NCBI RefSeq assembly: GCF_018118585.1
Contig: NZ_CP069421.1
Coordinates: forward strand, 3,038,001 to 3,102,000
Reading direction: 5' to 3'
Origin: Aristaeella lactis
GTDB taxonomy: Bacteria; Bacillota; Clostridia; Christensenellales; Aristaeellaceae
DNA: 64,000 nucleotides
Below are positions 16,046-25,616 of the stretch, piece by piece. Position 1 is the first letter of the stretch, and every line of letters begins with the position of its first letter. Position numbers and translations under genes: made by a program. The notes beneath the pieces were generated by a model. That model worked only from the letters and a program-made list of their open reading frames with translations, was not told the DNA's origin and searched no databases.

Positions 16046-19018
16046 ATGTTCGGAAAGAAGAAACACGAAGAAGACTTTGAGGAATACGAAGAGTTTTCTT
16101 CTGAAGAAGGCAATGAGCCGTTTTTTCCGGAAGATGAAGACGCGGAAGCGGAATATGATTCCGCGGACGAAGCGTATTATCCTGAGGAATCCGGATATGA
16201 TGAATATGAGGAAGCTTATGATGAGGGAGAACCCTACGAGGAAGAAGCTTCCTGGGGCAGAGATGACGAGGAGTACGACGAGGAACCGGAAGACAAGCTG
16301 AAGACCCGCACGATATTCCGGCCTGAAACCCGGAAACCGAACTTTGTTGTCAGCGTTCTGCTGAATACGATCCGTGTGCTGCTTGTGATCCTGGTGCTGG
16401 CCGGTGTGGCCGGTCTCGGCGCGCTGGCGGGAATCGCCAAGGGCTATGTGGACACGGCTCCCGAGCTGAACCTGGTGGCAATGGACACCCAGGCGCAGAC
16501 CTCCTTTATCTATGATTCCAACGGCAACCTGATCACGGAATACAAAGGAACGGAAAACCGCGTGCTGGTGTCCCTGGACGCCATGCCGAAGATGCTCCGC
16601 AACGCGTTTATCGCTGTGGAGGATGCCCGCTTCTATTCCCACAGCGGTGTGGACCTGAAGCGTATTGTCGGCGCGCTTGTTTCCAACCTGACTTCCTCCG
16701 GAACCCAGGGCGGATCCACCATTACCCAGCAGCTGATCAAAAACACCCTGCTTTCTTCGGAACAGAGCTATAAGCGAAAGATCCAGGAAGCCTACCTGGC
16801 CCTGCAGCTGGAGAACCGGTATACCAAGGACCAGATCCTGGAGTGCTACCTGAACACCATTTTCCTGGGTGAAAACTACTATGGTGTAGAGGTGGCGGCA
16901 CAGGGCTATTTCGGCAAGGACCTGGGTGACCTGACCCTGCGGGAATGCGCTATTCTGGCCGGCGCCACCAACAATCCCTATTATTATAATCCGCGGCGGA
17001 ACCTGTATACCCGGAAGAGCGATGATAAGGACTACGCGAAGGTAACCAACAACCGGACAGACTATGTGCTACGGTGCATGTATGAGAACCAGTTCATTAC
17101 CCGGGAACAGTATGAGGAAGCCCTGAACCCGGCTACGGCCCATGTGCTTGAGGAAGCTCCTTCTTCCGGCAACAGCATGTACAAGTATCCCCATTATGTG
17201 GAATACGCCGTAAAGGAAGTTGTGGACATCCTGCTGGAGCTGAACGGACTGGAGGATAATGCCAAGAACCGTGCCGCGATGGAAAACAAATTCCGGACCG
17301 GCGGATACAGGGTAAAGCTGGCTATTGATACGAATATCCAGGAAACGGTGGAATCCACGCTGCAGAACTGGAGTAAATATCCGTCCCTGCGTGATCCGTC
17401 CGACAAGGTGTTCCGGACCAAAAATTCCGATGGTACCTATACAGAAACCATTCAGCCCCAGGCGGCCGCTGTTGTGCTTGATTACCGGACAGGCGAGCTG
17501 AAGGCGATCGTCGGTTCCCGGAATGAAGTGACGGTAAAGAAGACCCTGAACCGTGCCACGGACATGAAGATGCCGGTTGGCTCGTCCATCAAACCGATCG
17601 CGGTATACGCTCCGGCACTGGAACTGGGCGCCAGCCCGGCCACTGTGGTTTACAATATGCCGCTTCCCATTGAGGGATGGAAAGACGCCAAGGGCAACAA
17701 TTCCTTCCCGAAGAACTACGGCGGTGGAGGCTATGCCGGTCCGGAAACGCTGCGGACCGCCATGGCGAAATCCCATAATACCGCCGCGGCATACACGCTG
17801 ATGAACATGGTCGGCGTGAACCGCAGTGTCGATTTCCTGCACCGGCTGGGTATTGATGACGGCCATATTGACGCGACACCCTTTGGCCTCAGTCTTGGTT
17901 CCTCCGGTATCACACCGCTGCAGATGACCGTTGCCTTTGGCGTGTTGGCCAACGGCGGCGTTTACCAGAAACCGATCTCCGTGCTGGGCATCTCAGACTC
18001 CGCGGGCCATGTGGTCTGGGACGGACACCAGCACCAGGAACGCCGCACGGTTTTCCAGCCCAGTACTTCCTGGATGATCGTGGACATGCTGAAGAGCGTG
18101 GTCCAGAGCGGTACAGGTACAAGCGCGAAGATCAGCGGACAGATCGTGGGCGGCAAGACGGGTACCAACTCCGACCAGAAGGGCGTTTTCTTCTCCGGCA
18201 TCACCGGGTATTACGCTTCCGCCGTATGGGTCGGACATGATAACTATAAAGCCCTTTCCTCCAAGTCCACAGGTTCCGGTGCGGCCGCGCCGCTGTGGCA
18301 GGCCTATATGAGCAAGATCCACCAGGGCCTGGAGAAACGGGATATCCTGGACGGCAATCCTTCCGATTACGGCCTGGTCAAGGTGAAAACCTGCGCGGTC
18401 AGCGGTCAGCTGGCTACGGCGGCGTGCGAGAATGACGCCATGGGATACGGCACAGTGACAGACTGGTGGGCGAAGGGAACGGAACCGACAGTCAACTGCT
18501 CGATGCACACTATCCAGATGGTCTGCAGCGAGACAGGAATGATCGCATCCGAGTATTGTCCCAATCCGGTTCAGCGGGGTGTTGTGACGATCCCTATGGG
18601 TCATCCGCTGTACAACCTCAAGGACCAGTACCAGGATGTGATCGAGCAGTATCTCGGATCAACCGCTGCGGCAAGCAACCAGGTCTGTACCCTGCACAGT
18701 CAATTCTACCAGGGCTACCAGGATTACCAGAACTATCAGGACTACCAGGATTATCAGAACTATCCGGACTATCAGGATTACCAGAACAACCAGGGCAACC
18801 AGGGATATCAGGAATCGCAGCCGTTCCAGGATGCACGGAACCTGCTCAGCCAGGCGGACAATAAGATGGCATACATGGATCAGAACAGCGAGCAGTACCG
18901 CGCAATCCAGAACGCGGCGGATTATCTGCGGCTGCTGATCGGCGGCGGAAGCGCGAGCCAGACTGAAGTGATGTCGGCCATGGAGGCTTTGGTACAGGCC
19001 ATGGGAGGCATATACTGA
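16046..19018 (+). CDS. Class A penicillin-binding protein (bifunctional transglycosylase/transpeptidase)
   Basis: 990 residues. An unusually long acidic cytoplasmic tail (residues 1-90, mostly Glu/Asp/Tyr) precedes one membrane anchor (about 105-130). The GT51 domain follows with EDARFYSHSGVD near 191 and GGSTITQQ. The transpeptidase domain has SSIK (Ser513, acylated by substrate and beta-lactams), SHN and KTGT (704-707). The C-terminus beyond about 885 is a Tyr/Gln/Asp/Asn repeat (YQDYQNYQDYQ...). GGAGGA precedes ATG 16046; an upstream extension to 15902 covers the promoter region. It builds and cross-links peptidoglycan at the outer membrane face. Confidence 0.95.
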   Translation: MFGKKKHEEDFEEYEEFSSEEGNEPFFPEDEDAEAEYDSADEAYYPEESGYDEYEEAYDEGEPYEEEASWGRDDEEYDEEPEDKLKTRTIFRPETRKPNFVVSVLLNTIRVLLVILVLAGVAGLGALAGIAKGYVDTAPELNLVAMDTQAQTSFIYDSNGNLITEYKGTENRVLVSLDAMPKMLRNAFIAVEDARFYSHSGVDLKRIVGALVSNLTSSGTQGGSTITQQLIKNTLLSSEQSYKRKIQEAYLALQLENRYTKDQILECYLNTIFLGENYYGVEVAAQGYFGKDLGDLTLRECAILAGATNNPYYYNPRRNLYTRKSDDKDYAKVTNNRTDYVLRCMYENQFITREQYEEALNPATAHVLEEAPSSGNSMYKYPHYVEYAVKEVVDILLELNGLEDNAKNRAAMENKFRTGGYRVKLAIDTNIQETVESTLQNWSKYPSLRDPSDKVFRTKNSDGTYTETIQPQAAAVVLDYRTGELKAIVGSRNEVTVKKTLNRATDMKMPVGSSIKPIAVYAPALELGASPATVVYNMPLPIEGWKDAKGNNSFPKNYGGGGYAGPETLRTAMAKSHNTAAAYTLMNMVGVNRSVDFLHRLGIDDGHIDATPFGLSLGSSGITPLQMTVAFGVLANGGVYQKPISVLGISDSAGHVVWDGHQHQERRTVFQPSTSWMIVDMLKSVVQSGTGTSAKISGQIVGGKTGTNSDQKGVFFSGITGYYASAVWVGHDNYKALSSKSTGSGAAAPLWQAYMSKIHQGLEKRDILDGNPSDYGLVKVKTCAVSGQLATAACENDAMGYGTVTDWWAKGTEPTVNCSMHTIQMVCSETGMIASEYCPNPVQRGVVTIPMGHPLYNLKDQYQDVIEQYLGSTAAASNQVCTLHSQFYQGYQDYQNYQDYQDYQNYPDYQDYQNNQGNQGYQESQPFQDARNLLSQADNKMAYMDQNSEQYRAIQNAADYLRLLIGGGSASQTEVMSAMEALVQAMGGIY

Positions 19019-19090
19019 TTCAGGATTTATGATCCTGAATCAATGAACAATGAATAATGAACAATGAACAATGAATAATGATTTTGTCGG
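19016..19090 (+). repeat. Stop-codon inverted repeat plus AATGAACAATGAATAATG repeats
   Basis: An 11-bp stem TGATTCAGGAT / ATCCTGAATCA, whose first three bases are the PBP stop codon, is followed directly by tandem AATGAACA/AATGAATA units to about 19080. Further on, CATTCTGAATTGTGCATTCTG is a short direct repeat. Confidence 0.8.
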
Positions 19091-19130
19091 CATTCTGAAT
19101 TGTGCATTCTGATTTGTTTATGGAGGGGCC

Positions 19131-20915
19131 ATGAGACGACTGGTACCGGCGGTGCTGATCTGGATAATGCTCTGGATCGGTACTGCCCTGGCGGAAACAC
19201 CAGGCCTGAGTATCGAACCGTTCCGGGAGGAAATTCATCCCGGGCGTGCGGTCGTCGTGTCCTTTACGGTTCCAGAAGACGGTACCTGCAGTATCGGACT
19301 GACGGATGAAGTAGATAAAGTATTCCTGAATGTGACAGAAAACAGAACTGTAACGGCGGGGTACAACGCCATGTACTGGAACGGAACCTGCAACGGGGTG
19401 CCGGTGCAGGCCGGAAACTGGCGGATGATCATCCGGATGAACGAAATGACAGCTGAAACACCTGTTACAGTTGGTAAAAAGGTTCCCTGCCTGATCTCCG
19501 TCAGCGTGGAAAACCCGGTGGCGGAGGAAGGAGATACGGTTCTGTTCAGCTTTTACTCCACGGAGGAGGGAACGCTGGTGCTTCAGGAAGGAAGCGAAGC
19601 GGAACCGCTGTACTGGGATAACGTGGCTGCCGGAGCCGGGGAAGCCGGTTTCCAGGCGGAGATGGCACCCGGGCTGCACGAACTCACGCTGACCCTGGTT
19701 GGAGAGGACGGGATGGCTTCCGAACCGGTGAACCTGACCCTGGAAGTACAGGCGAAGGCGGACGCGGAAGCGACACCGGCATCGGAACTCCTGCCGGACT
19801 ACCTGCGGGAAAAGGCCGAAAACGGATTCACGCCGGCCCATACCAGTCCGTACCGGGGAGAAGACAAAACCCTGAACTACTGGACGCTTCCCATGGACAT
19901 TACGGATGAGGAAGCGGTCTGGAAAGCGCTGACCGTGCCGATTACCGTGCTGGATAACGGCAGGAAGAACGCGGAAAAAACGCAGGTCATTATCCGGTCG
20001 GAACCCCTGGATACCAGCGACGGTGTGGGAATGGTCACCTGTATCAGCCAGGGAGTCCATGTGCTGGAAAGAGGAGAAGAATGGTCCCTGATCGAATGCT
20101 ACTCCTCATCCTTCCATGACAGCGCCATCCTGAACTGGAATGTACTGGTTCAGGGATATGTTCCGACGGCTTACCTGAAGGAGGTTATCCCGAACCAGGA
20201 GATGGGACTTGTGGTGGACAAACTGACCCAGCGGCTCTATGTGTTCCGGGAAGGAAGGCTGTTCTCCACCCTGTCGGTCTCAACGGGACTGGCCAACGCG
20301 AAGCAGCCCTATAACGAAACCCGGTCTGGGGAGTTCCTGCTGGTCAGCAAGGTAGGGGAATTTTCCTCGGATAACATGAAATGCGCGCTGGCCCTGCGGT
20401 TCAATGACGGGGACCTGCTGCACGAAGTGCCTTATATCACCGGATCGGACGGGAGATACAAGGATTACAGCATCACTGAGCCGAAGCTTGGCACCAAGGC
20501 CAGCCACGGATGCATCCGGGTCCAGCGGCAGGAGTCGCCGGAAGGGGTAAACCAGAAGTGGCTGTGGAACAACTATAAGAAGAATACCCGGATCCTGATC
20601 TGGGAGGACTGGCAGGGAAGGCAGATTCCGGTACCGGAGGATGACATGGTCCTGTACAGCCTGAAAAAGAAAAGCGGGTATTACCATACGACGGATCAGT
20701 GCGGTACGGTGAAAGGCAAGAAAACGGAAACCCTGACCTACGGCCAGCTGGAGGAAGAAGCCTACCGGAAGCTGAAGCCCTGTCCGCTCTGCGCCGCGCC
20801 GGGCAGGCAGGATACGATCCAGTCGATCAATACGAAATACGCGGAGGGCGGCGACCATGATCCGGTGATGACCGAAGCACGGAAGAACTGCCCGAGGAAG
20901 CTGAAGGGAAAGTGA
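19131..20915 (+). CDS. Secreted L,D-transpeptidase (YkuD) with extra domains
   Basis: 594 residues with a signal peptide (LVPAVLIWIMLWIGTALA). Two Ig/FlgD-like beta segments (about 25-220) are followed by an SH3-like stretch and a YkuD catalytic domain with SHGCIRV (Cys461 nucleophile, His459 near it). Such enzymes form 3-3 peptidoglycan cross-links or attach proteins. The last 80 residues hold YYHTTDQC and KPCPLCA, a cysteine-pair motif seen at the ends of other secreted clostridial proteins, perhaps metal-binding. It follows the class A PBP gene and overlaps the CvpA-like start, giving a cell-envelope block. Confidence 0.9.
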   Translation: MRRLVPAVLIWIMLWIGTALAETPGLSIEPFREEIHPGRAVVVSFTVPEDGTCSIGLTDEVDKVFLNVTENRTVTAGYNAMYWNGTCNGVPVQAGNWRMIIRMNEMTAETPVTVGKKVPCLISVSVENPVAEEGDTVLFSFYSTEEGTLVLQEGSEAEPLYWDNVAAGAGEAGFQAEMAPGLHELTLTLVGEDGMASEPVNLTLEVQAKADAEATPASELLPDYLREKAENGFTPAHTSPYRGEDKTLNYWTLPMDITDEEAVWKALTVPITVLDNGRKNAEKTQVIIRSEPLDTSDGVGMVTCISQGVHVLERGEEWSLIECYSSSFHDSAILNWNVLVQGYVPTAYLKEVIPNQEMGLVVDKLTQRLYVFREGRLFSTLSVSTGLANAKQPYNETRSGEFLLVSKVGEFSSDNMKCALALRFNDGDLLHEVPYITGSDGRYKDYSITEPKLGTKASHGCIRVQRQESPEGVNQKWLWNNYKKNTRILIWEDWQGRQIPVPEDDMVLYSLKKKSGYYHTTDQCGTVKGKKTETLTYGQLEEEAYRKLKPCPLCAAPGRQDTIQSINTKYAEGGDHDPVMTEARKNCPRKLKGK

Positions 20916-21625
20916 CAGAGATGAATGTAGTTGACATTGTGATCCTGGGGATCCTGGGACTGAGCGTCCTGGTTGGACTGTACAGGGGGTTTATCTCCTC
21001 TGTGGCTTCCATGGGCGGATGCCTGCTGTCCCTGGGACTCAGTTTCTGGCTGAGTCCGAAACTGGCAGCAGCGATCCAGAGCAATCCGGATATCCTGAAG
21101 ACACTGGCATCCTATACCGATGCCGCGACAAAGCTGGGAGACCAGGCCCTGGCAAGCAGCAACGTTACCACGCTGACGGAAACCGGCATTTCCGAGATCA
21201 TTAACAAAGTCTCCCTGCCGGCACCGCTGAACACCCTGCTGCAGAACAACCTGACCAACCAGGTTTACGGCGCGGCCGCTGATGTGGGTACCTATGTTTC
21301 CCAGACGATTGTCGGAGCCATCCTGAATGTGATCTGCTTCATCGTGTGTTTCCTGGCTCTGCTGCTGGTGATCCACTTTGTGATCAATTTCCTGAAGGTT
21401 GTCTTTAAGTTCCCGGTGCTCAAGCAGCTGAATTCCATTGCCGGCGGTGCTTTCGGACTGATCCGCGGCGCGCTGCTGTGCTTCGTGGCGTTCGCCATGC
21501 TTCCGCTGATCCAGACCCTGCTGCCGGTGGAAAACATCAACCAGCTGGTGGAAGCCAGTACGCTGGCACCGCTGTTCAACAGCGGGAACCTGATCCTGGC
21601 GATTATGAATGGGAAGCTGTTCTGA
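20912..21625 (+). CDS. CvpA-family membrane protein
   Basis: 237 residues with four hydrophobic segments. The N-terminus (NVVDIVILGILGLSVLVGLYRGFISS) is typical of CvpA/colicin V production proteins, whose role in Gram-positives is unclear, possibly in envelope stress. Start: GTG 20912 overlaps the previous stop by 4 bases; ATG 20921 (MNVVDIV) is an alternative. Neither has ideal ribosome-site spacing. The stop lies inside a 13-bp inverted repeat that opens a hairpin array. Confidence 0.78.
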   Translation: MTEMNVVDIVILGILGLSVLVGLYRGFISSVASMGGCLLSLGLSFWLSPKLAAAIQSNPDILKTLASYTDAATKLGDQALASSNVTTLTETGISEIINKVSLPAPLNTLLQNNLTNQVYGAAADVGTYVSQTIVGAILNVICFIVCFLALLLVIHFVINFLKVVFKFPVLKQLNSIAGGAFGLIRGALLCFVAFAMLPLIQTLLPVENINQLVEASTLAPLFNSGNLILAIMNGKLF

Positions 21626-21759
21626 TTTTTCATGGAAAAATCAGAACAATGAAATATTTGCCTTCGGCAAATGTGAAATATTATGCGGCTTATGCCGCAT
21701 AATGTGAAATATCGCTTCGCGATGTGAAATATTGGCCTTCGGCCAATGTGATATTTACT
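21619..21759 (+). repeat. Hairpin array C (GTGAAAT spacers)
   Basis: It opens with GTTCTGATTTTTC-atg-GAAAAATCAGAAC (21619-21647), which contains the cvpA stop. Then stems ATTTGCC-ttc-GGCAAAT, ATTATGCGGC-ttat-GCCGCATAAT, ATCGC-ttc-GCGAT and ATTGGCC-ttc-GGCCAAT follow, separated by exact GTGAAAT. It closes with GTGATATTTACT. Confidence 0.92.
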
Positions 21760-21830
21760 GGCGGCCTGTAAACGGGGGAGGAACAAGACTCTTCCTCTGA
21801 TGACATTGATAGTATAAATGCAGAACGATG

Positions 21831-21866
21831 AAAAAACGCTTACGAATCATTCGTAAGCGTTTTTTC
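21831..21866. terminator. Bidirectional terminator
   Basis: AAAAAACGCTTACGAA and TTCGTAAGCGTTTTTT around a 3-base centre: T-runs on both strands, placed between convergent cvpA-like and msmK-like genes. Confidence 0.92.
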
Positions 21867-21896
21867 TTGACTGATACTTTTGTCTGATTGACAGCG

Positions 21897-23024
21897 TCAG
21901 GCGTCGATCAGACTTTTCTCGGTGGTGGGATCGAAGAGGTGCATGACCTTCGCGGGGAAGGTGATGTACAGCTTATTGCCGAAGGTCAGGCTTTCACGTT
22001 GTTCCTTGGTCAGATCCACGGTGGGGAGACGGACGATGATCTTGTCATTATTCTGGCTGGACAGGTGCAGGTGCAGCTCGCTGCCCATCATTTCATTGAC
22101 ATCGATGGTGCATTCGATAGCGCCTTCCTGATTATCAAACAGGACGGCGGTATGCTCCGGACGCACACCCAGGACGATTTCCTGGGAACCGACGCCCTTC
22201 TGCTCCAGGACCGCGTTCTGATCCTCGTTCAGCGGAAGTTTTACGCCGAGGATATCCACAACATAGCCGTTTGCTTCCTTGATCAGGTTGGCTTTCAGGA
22301 AGTTCATCTGGGGGCTGCCGATAAAGCCGGCCACGAACAGGTTCACGGGCGTATCGAACACTTCCTGGGGAGTGCCGACCTGCTCAATGAAACCATCCTT
22401 CATGATGACGATCCTGTCACCCAGGGTCATGGCTTCCGTCTGGTCATGGGTCACGTAGATGAAGGTAGTGTCCAGTTTCTGACGCAGGAGGATGATCTCG
22501 GCACGCATCTGGTTGCGCAGCTTGGCATCCAGGTTGGACAGGGGTTCGTCCATCAGGAATACCTTGGCGTTGCGAACCATGGCGCGGCCGATGGCCACAC
22601 GCTGGCGCTGGCCGCCGGAGAGGGCGCGGGGCTTCCGGGTCAGGTACTCGGTGATGCCCAGTACCTGGGCGGCGTTGGTCACGCGCTCATAGATCTCATC
22701 TTCCGGCATTTTTTTCAGCCGCAGGCTGAAAGCGATATTGTCGTATACCGTCATATGCGGATACAGGGCGTAGTTCTGGAAAACCATGGCGATATTCCGG
22801 TCTTTTGGCTGAAGGTCATTGACCACTTCACCGTCGATTTCCAGTGTGCCTTCGGAGATGTCCTCCAGGCCGGCGATCATCCGCAGGGTTGTGGATTTGC
22901 CGCAGCCGGAAGGTCCGACGAAAACCACGAATTCTTTATCCGCGATTTCCAGGTTGAAGTCATGGACTGCCGTGACTTTATTGTCATAGATCTTTTTGAC
23001 ATCGATCAGTTTTACACTTGCCAT
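21897..23024 (-). CDS. Sugar ABC transporter ATPase (MsmK/UgpC type)
   Basis: 375 residues. Walker A GPSGCGKST, signature LSGGQRQRVAIGRA, Walker B VFLMDEPLSNLD, switch His in VTHDQ, then a C-terminal TOBE/OB regulatory region (VLGVRPEH) as in ATPases energising maltose-type uptake. Start at ATG 23024 (MASVKLIDVKK), AAGGAG 10 bases before; the longer frame to 23156 reads through repeat R3 and is not supported. It is the last gene of a binding protein-MalF-MalG-ATPase operon; such ATPases can serve several sugar transporters. Confidence 0.93.
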   Translation of the reverse strand: MASVKLIDVKKIYDNKVTAVHDFNLEIADKEFVVFVGPSGCGKSTTLRMIAGLEDISEGTLEIDGEVVNDLQPKDRNIAMVFQNYALYPHMTVYDNIAFSLRLKKMPEDEIYERVTNAAQVLGITEYLTRKPRALSGGQRQRVAIGRAMVRNAKVFLMDEPLSNLDAKLRNQMRAEIILLRQKLDTTFIYVTHDQTEAMTLGDRIVIMKDGFIEQVGTPQEVFDTPVNLFVAGFIGSPQMNFLKANLIKEANGYVVDILGVKLPLNEDQNAVLEQKGVGSQEIVLGVRPEHTAVLFDNQEGAIECTIDVNEMMGSELHLHLSSQNNDKIIVRLPTVDLTKEQRESLTFGNKLYITFPAKVMHLFDPTTEKSLIDA

Positions 23025-23075
23025 ACTATAACTGCTCCTTCCGAATTCTTGATGCTTGAAGCTTTCTGAACAATC

Positions 23076-23130
23076 CCGCAAGCTCAATCGTCGCGGCTCC
23101 ACACTGTGGAGTCCGCTTGTTTCGCTTGAC
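23076..23130 (-). repeat. Dispersed repeat R3, copy 2
   Basis: The minus strand contains GCGGACTCCAC-agt-GTGGAGCCGC (hairpin) then GCGACGATTGAGCTTGCGG, which matches 15656-15674 with one change. It sits inside the 149-base gap between the MalG-type permease and the ATPase. CTGCCA/GGCAG nearby is a further small stem. Confidence 0.6.
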
Positions 23131-23173
23131 TTCGCATCCGATGAAATTTCTGCCACTGGCAGTCATCGAATGC

Positions 23174-24043
23174 TCACCCCTTAACAGCTCCTCCGGTGAC
23201 ACCTTCCACATAGTACTTCTGTAAGAACAGGAACAGAAGTGTTACGGGAATGGCCACCAGTACACCGCCTGCGCAGAACATGGTGTAGTTGTTGTTGATC
23301 TGGTCCGGCGTCAGCCAGTTATACAGACCGACCGCCACGTTCATACCGGCGGAAGCGCCGAAGGAAATGTAGCGGGCAAAGACATAGTCGCCCCAGGGGC
23401 CCATGAACGCTGTCAGGATCGTGTATATAACGATGGGTTTGGCCAGCGGCAGGATGATCTTTTTCAGCACCTGGAGACGGGTAGCACCGTCTACGCGGGC
23501 TGCTTCATCCAGGGATTTGGGGATGGTGTCAAAGAACCCCTTGGACACATAGTAGCCCATACCGGAGGAAGCAACGTAGACCAGGATCAGTCCGGGTACG
23601 GCGTTGGCCTGGGTCAGGCCCAGATCCTTCAGAACCCGGTAAAGGATAAGCATGGTCAGCATACCGGGGAAGAAGCCCAGGACAAGCATGAACCTCATCA
23701 GGGGCTTGCGCATCTTGAAACGGAAACGGCTCAGCGTGTAGCTCATACAGAGCACGATGACCGTCTGGAAGAGCGCGGTAAAGACGGAGATAATGAAGGT
23801 GTTTGTATACCAGCGGGTAAAGTCTGAGGAGAACAGCTTCCGGTAGTTGTCCAGGCCCCAGACATTCGGCTTAACGTAGCCTACCTGCCAGGTACTTTCC
23901 ACCCGGAAGGACTGCAGCACGATGCAGAAAAACGGGATCAGCCAGATTGCACTGATGGTGATCAGCAGAATATAGATCAGCGTGTTGCCCATTTTTCTGG
24001 AGGCCCGCAGTCCCATGTGACGCTTCATACTTGTTTCACTCAT
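23174..24043 (-). CDS. Sugar ABC transporter permease (MalG type)
   Basis: 289 residues, six transmembrane helices, with the ATPase-contact motif EAARVDGATRLQVLKKIILPLAKP near the expected place. ATG 24043 follows GAGGAGG by 10 bases and shares one base with the MalF stop (TGATG); the GTG one codon earlier is less likely. Ends FLQKYYVEGVTGGAVKG as is usual for MalG. It forms the channel with the 24043-25578 product. Confidence 0.93.
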   Translation of the reverse strand: MSETSMKRHMGLRASRKMGNTLIYILLITISAIWLIPFFCIVLQSFRVESTWQVGYVKPNVWGLDNYRKLFSSDFTRWYTNTFIISVFTALFQTVIVLCMSYTLSRFRFKMRKPLMRFMLVLGFFPGMLTMLILYRVLKDLGLTQANAVPGLILVYVASSGMGYYVSKGFFDTIPKSLDEAARVDGATRLQVLKKIILPLAKPIVIYTILTAFMGPWGDYVFARYISFGASAGMNVAVGLYNWLTPDQINNNYTMFCAGGVLVAIPVTLLFLFLQKYYVEGVTGGAVKG

Positions 24044-25578
24044 CACTGGAAGTCCTCCTCATTCTTAATACTCGGCAGCACATTGTAGACAATCAGGGCG
24101 ATGATCGATACCACCACGAAGACCAGGATACCGATTACGGAGGCCAGGTAGTACTTGGATTCCGCACCGGTGGAGATCTTGAACAGCCAGGTGATCAGCA
24201 GGTCCGTATAACCCACGGAACCTGCGGCTGAGGATGCTGCCGGGTTTGCCGGCGCGCCTCCTGTGAGCAGGAAAATTACGTTGAAGTTGTTGATATTGCC
24301 GATAAAACTTGTCAGCAGATACGGCCCTGTGATGAACAGCATATAGGGCAGGGTGATCCGGGTGTACTGCTGCCAGGGATTTGCACCGTCAATCCTGGCG
24401 GATTCGTAAAGGTCCGCCGGAATATTCATCAGGATACCGGTGGCCATCAGCATCAGATACGGAATACCGATCCAGATGTTGATGATGATGACGGTGATCC
24501 GGGCCCAGGTTGCGTCTTCCCAGAAGGGAAGGGCCTTATTAATCCAGCCCAGGCTCAGCAGGGCGCCGTTCACGATACCGTCCTTGGCGAACATTTTGGA
24601 CACATACAGCAGGGAAATGAACTGCGGAATAGCGATGGTCATAACCAGGATGGTCCGCCAGATCTTTTTGCCCTTGATACCCTTTTTGTTGATGGCCATT
24701 GCCACGAACATGCCGAGGAAGTAGTTGGTGAAGGTGGCGAAGAAAGCCCACATCAGCGTCCAGGACAGGATTTCACCGAAGGTGGCAGCATAGCTCTGGG
24801 TCCCGTTGGCGCTTTTCCAGGAAAGCAGGGTGTTGAAGTTATCAAGTCCCACCCAGTGGAAAAGGTTGCTGATGTATCCGTCATGGGCACCGTCATAGTT
24901 GGTAAAGGCAACCAGGATCATAAAGATAAGCGGCAAAACGGTGAAGACGATGATGCCTGTCATGGGCAGTGCCAGCAGCGTCTTGTGGAAGGATTCATCC
25001 ACCATGGAGCGCAGGTCTTCTTTTGAGCTCTTCAGCTTTTTGCCTGAAGCAAGGATCTTCTCCGCCATCTTGTTCTGGCGGATATTGACGCGCCAGGTAT
25101 AAATGAAGGCGATAATGAAGAAGATGGTCAGCACGCTGTAGAGCAGGATCTGGAAGGAGTTATCGTTGTACTTGGTGACATAAGCATCAAAGATCTCGTT
25201 ATACTCCTCGGTGGGTCCAACCTTGCCCAGGGAGGGCATCATGGACAGCCAGTATGCTCCGGACAGGATCATGTATCCGATAAAAACAACTTCAAACAGC
25301 AGGAACAGCAGACCCCGCAGGATCTGCCCCCTGGCCAGGCAGCCAAAGCCCATGACCAGGTAACTGAGTTTGGTTTTCCAGTCGCCGTTGACAAAGGTCA
25401 TCACAATGTCCTTTATCTCCCGGCCGATGGCGGTGACGCCCTTCTTCAGCAATTCCCCGAGCCGCCGAAAGACATTCAGGACCGCCACGGGAATCCCGGC
25501 GAAGAAGCGCCCTGCCTTGTACCCGAGTTTCCGTCCTTTGGACAGCTTCAGGTATTCCAGGTCACTGAGCTGTGCCAT
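24043..25578 (-). CDS. Sugar ABC transporter permease (MalF type, long form)
   Basis: 511 residues, longer than the usual 300 because of extra N-terminal cytoplasmic and membrane parts (about residues 1-200, two extra hydrophobic segments). The core has ESARIDGANPWQQYTRITLPYM, the EAA loop. Long MalF proteins of this kind accompany maltodextrin and galactan-oligosaccharide systems in Bacillota. It lies 107 bases downstream of the binding-protein gene, with a hairpin in the gap. Confidence 0.92.
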   Translation of the reverse strand: MAQLSDLEYLKLSKGRKLGYKAGRFFAGIPVAVLNVFRRLGELLKKGVTAIGREIKDIVMTFVNGDWKTKLSYLVMGFGCLARGQILRGLLFLLFEVVFIGYMILSGAYWLSMMPSLGKVGPTEEYNEIFDAYVTKYNDNSFQILLYSVLTIFFIIAFIYTWRVNIRQNKMAEKILASGKKLKSSKEDLRSMVDESFHKTLLALPMTGIIVFTVLPLIFMILVAFTNYDGAHDGYISNLFHWVGLDNFNTLLSWKSANGTQSYAATFGEILSWTLMWAFFATFTNYFLGMFVAMAINKKGIKGKKIWRTILVMTIAIPQFISLLYVSKMFAKDGIVNGALLSLGWINKALPFWEDATWARITVIIINIWIGIPYLMLMATGILMNIPADLYESARIDGANPWQQYTRITLPYMLFITGPYLLTSFIGNINNFNVIFLLTGGAPANPAASSAAGSVGYTDLLITWLFKISTGAESKYYLASVIGILVFVVVSIIALIVYNVLPSIKNEEDFQ

Positions 25579-25616
25579 ATCCGTGATCCACTCCTCTCCT
25601 GATGGGAAATCCGAAA

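Noticed and set aside
21619-21759. CRISPR array
   Set aside because: Units are about 20-30 bases, the constant part is only 7 bases and the variable part is always self-complementary. No cas genes are near.
23025-23156. N-terminal extension of the sugar ATPase (MAEISSDAKSS...)
   Set aside because: It reads through repeat R3; AAGGAG before 23024 and the domain start favour the shorter form.
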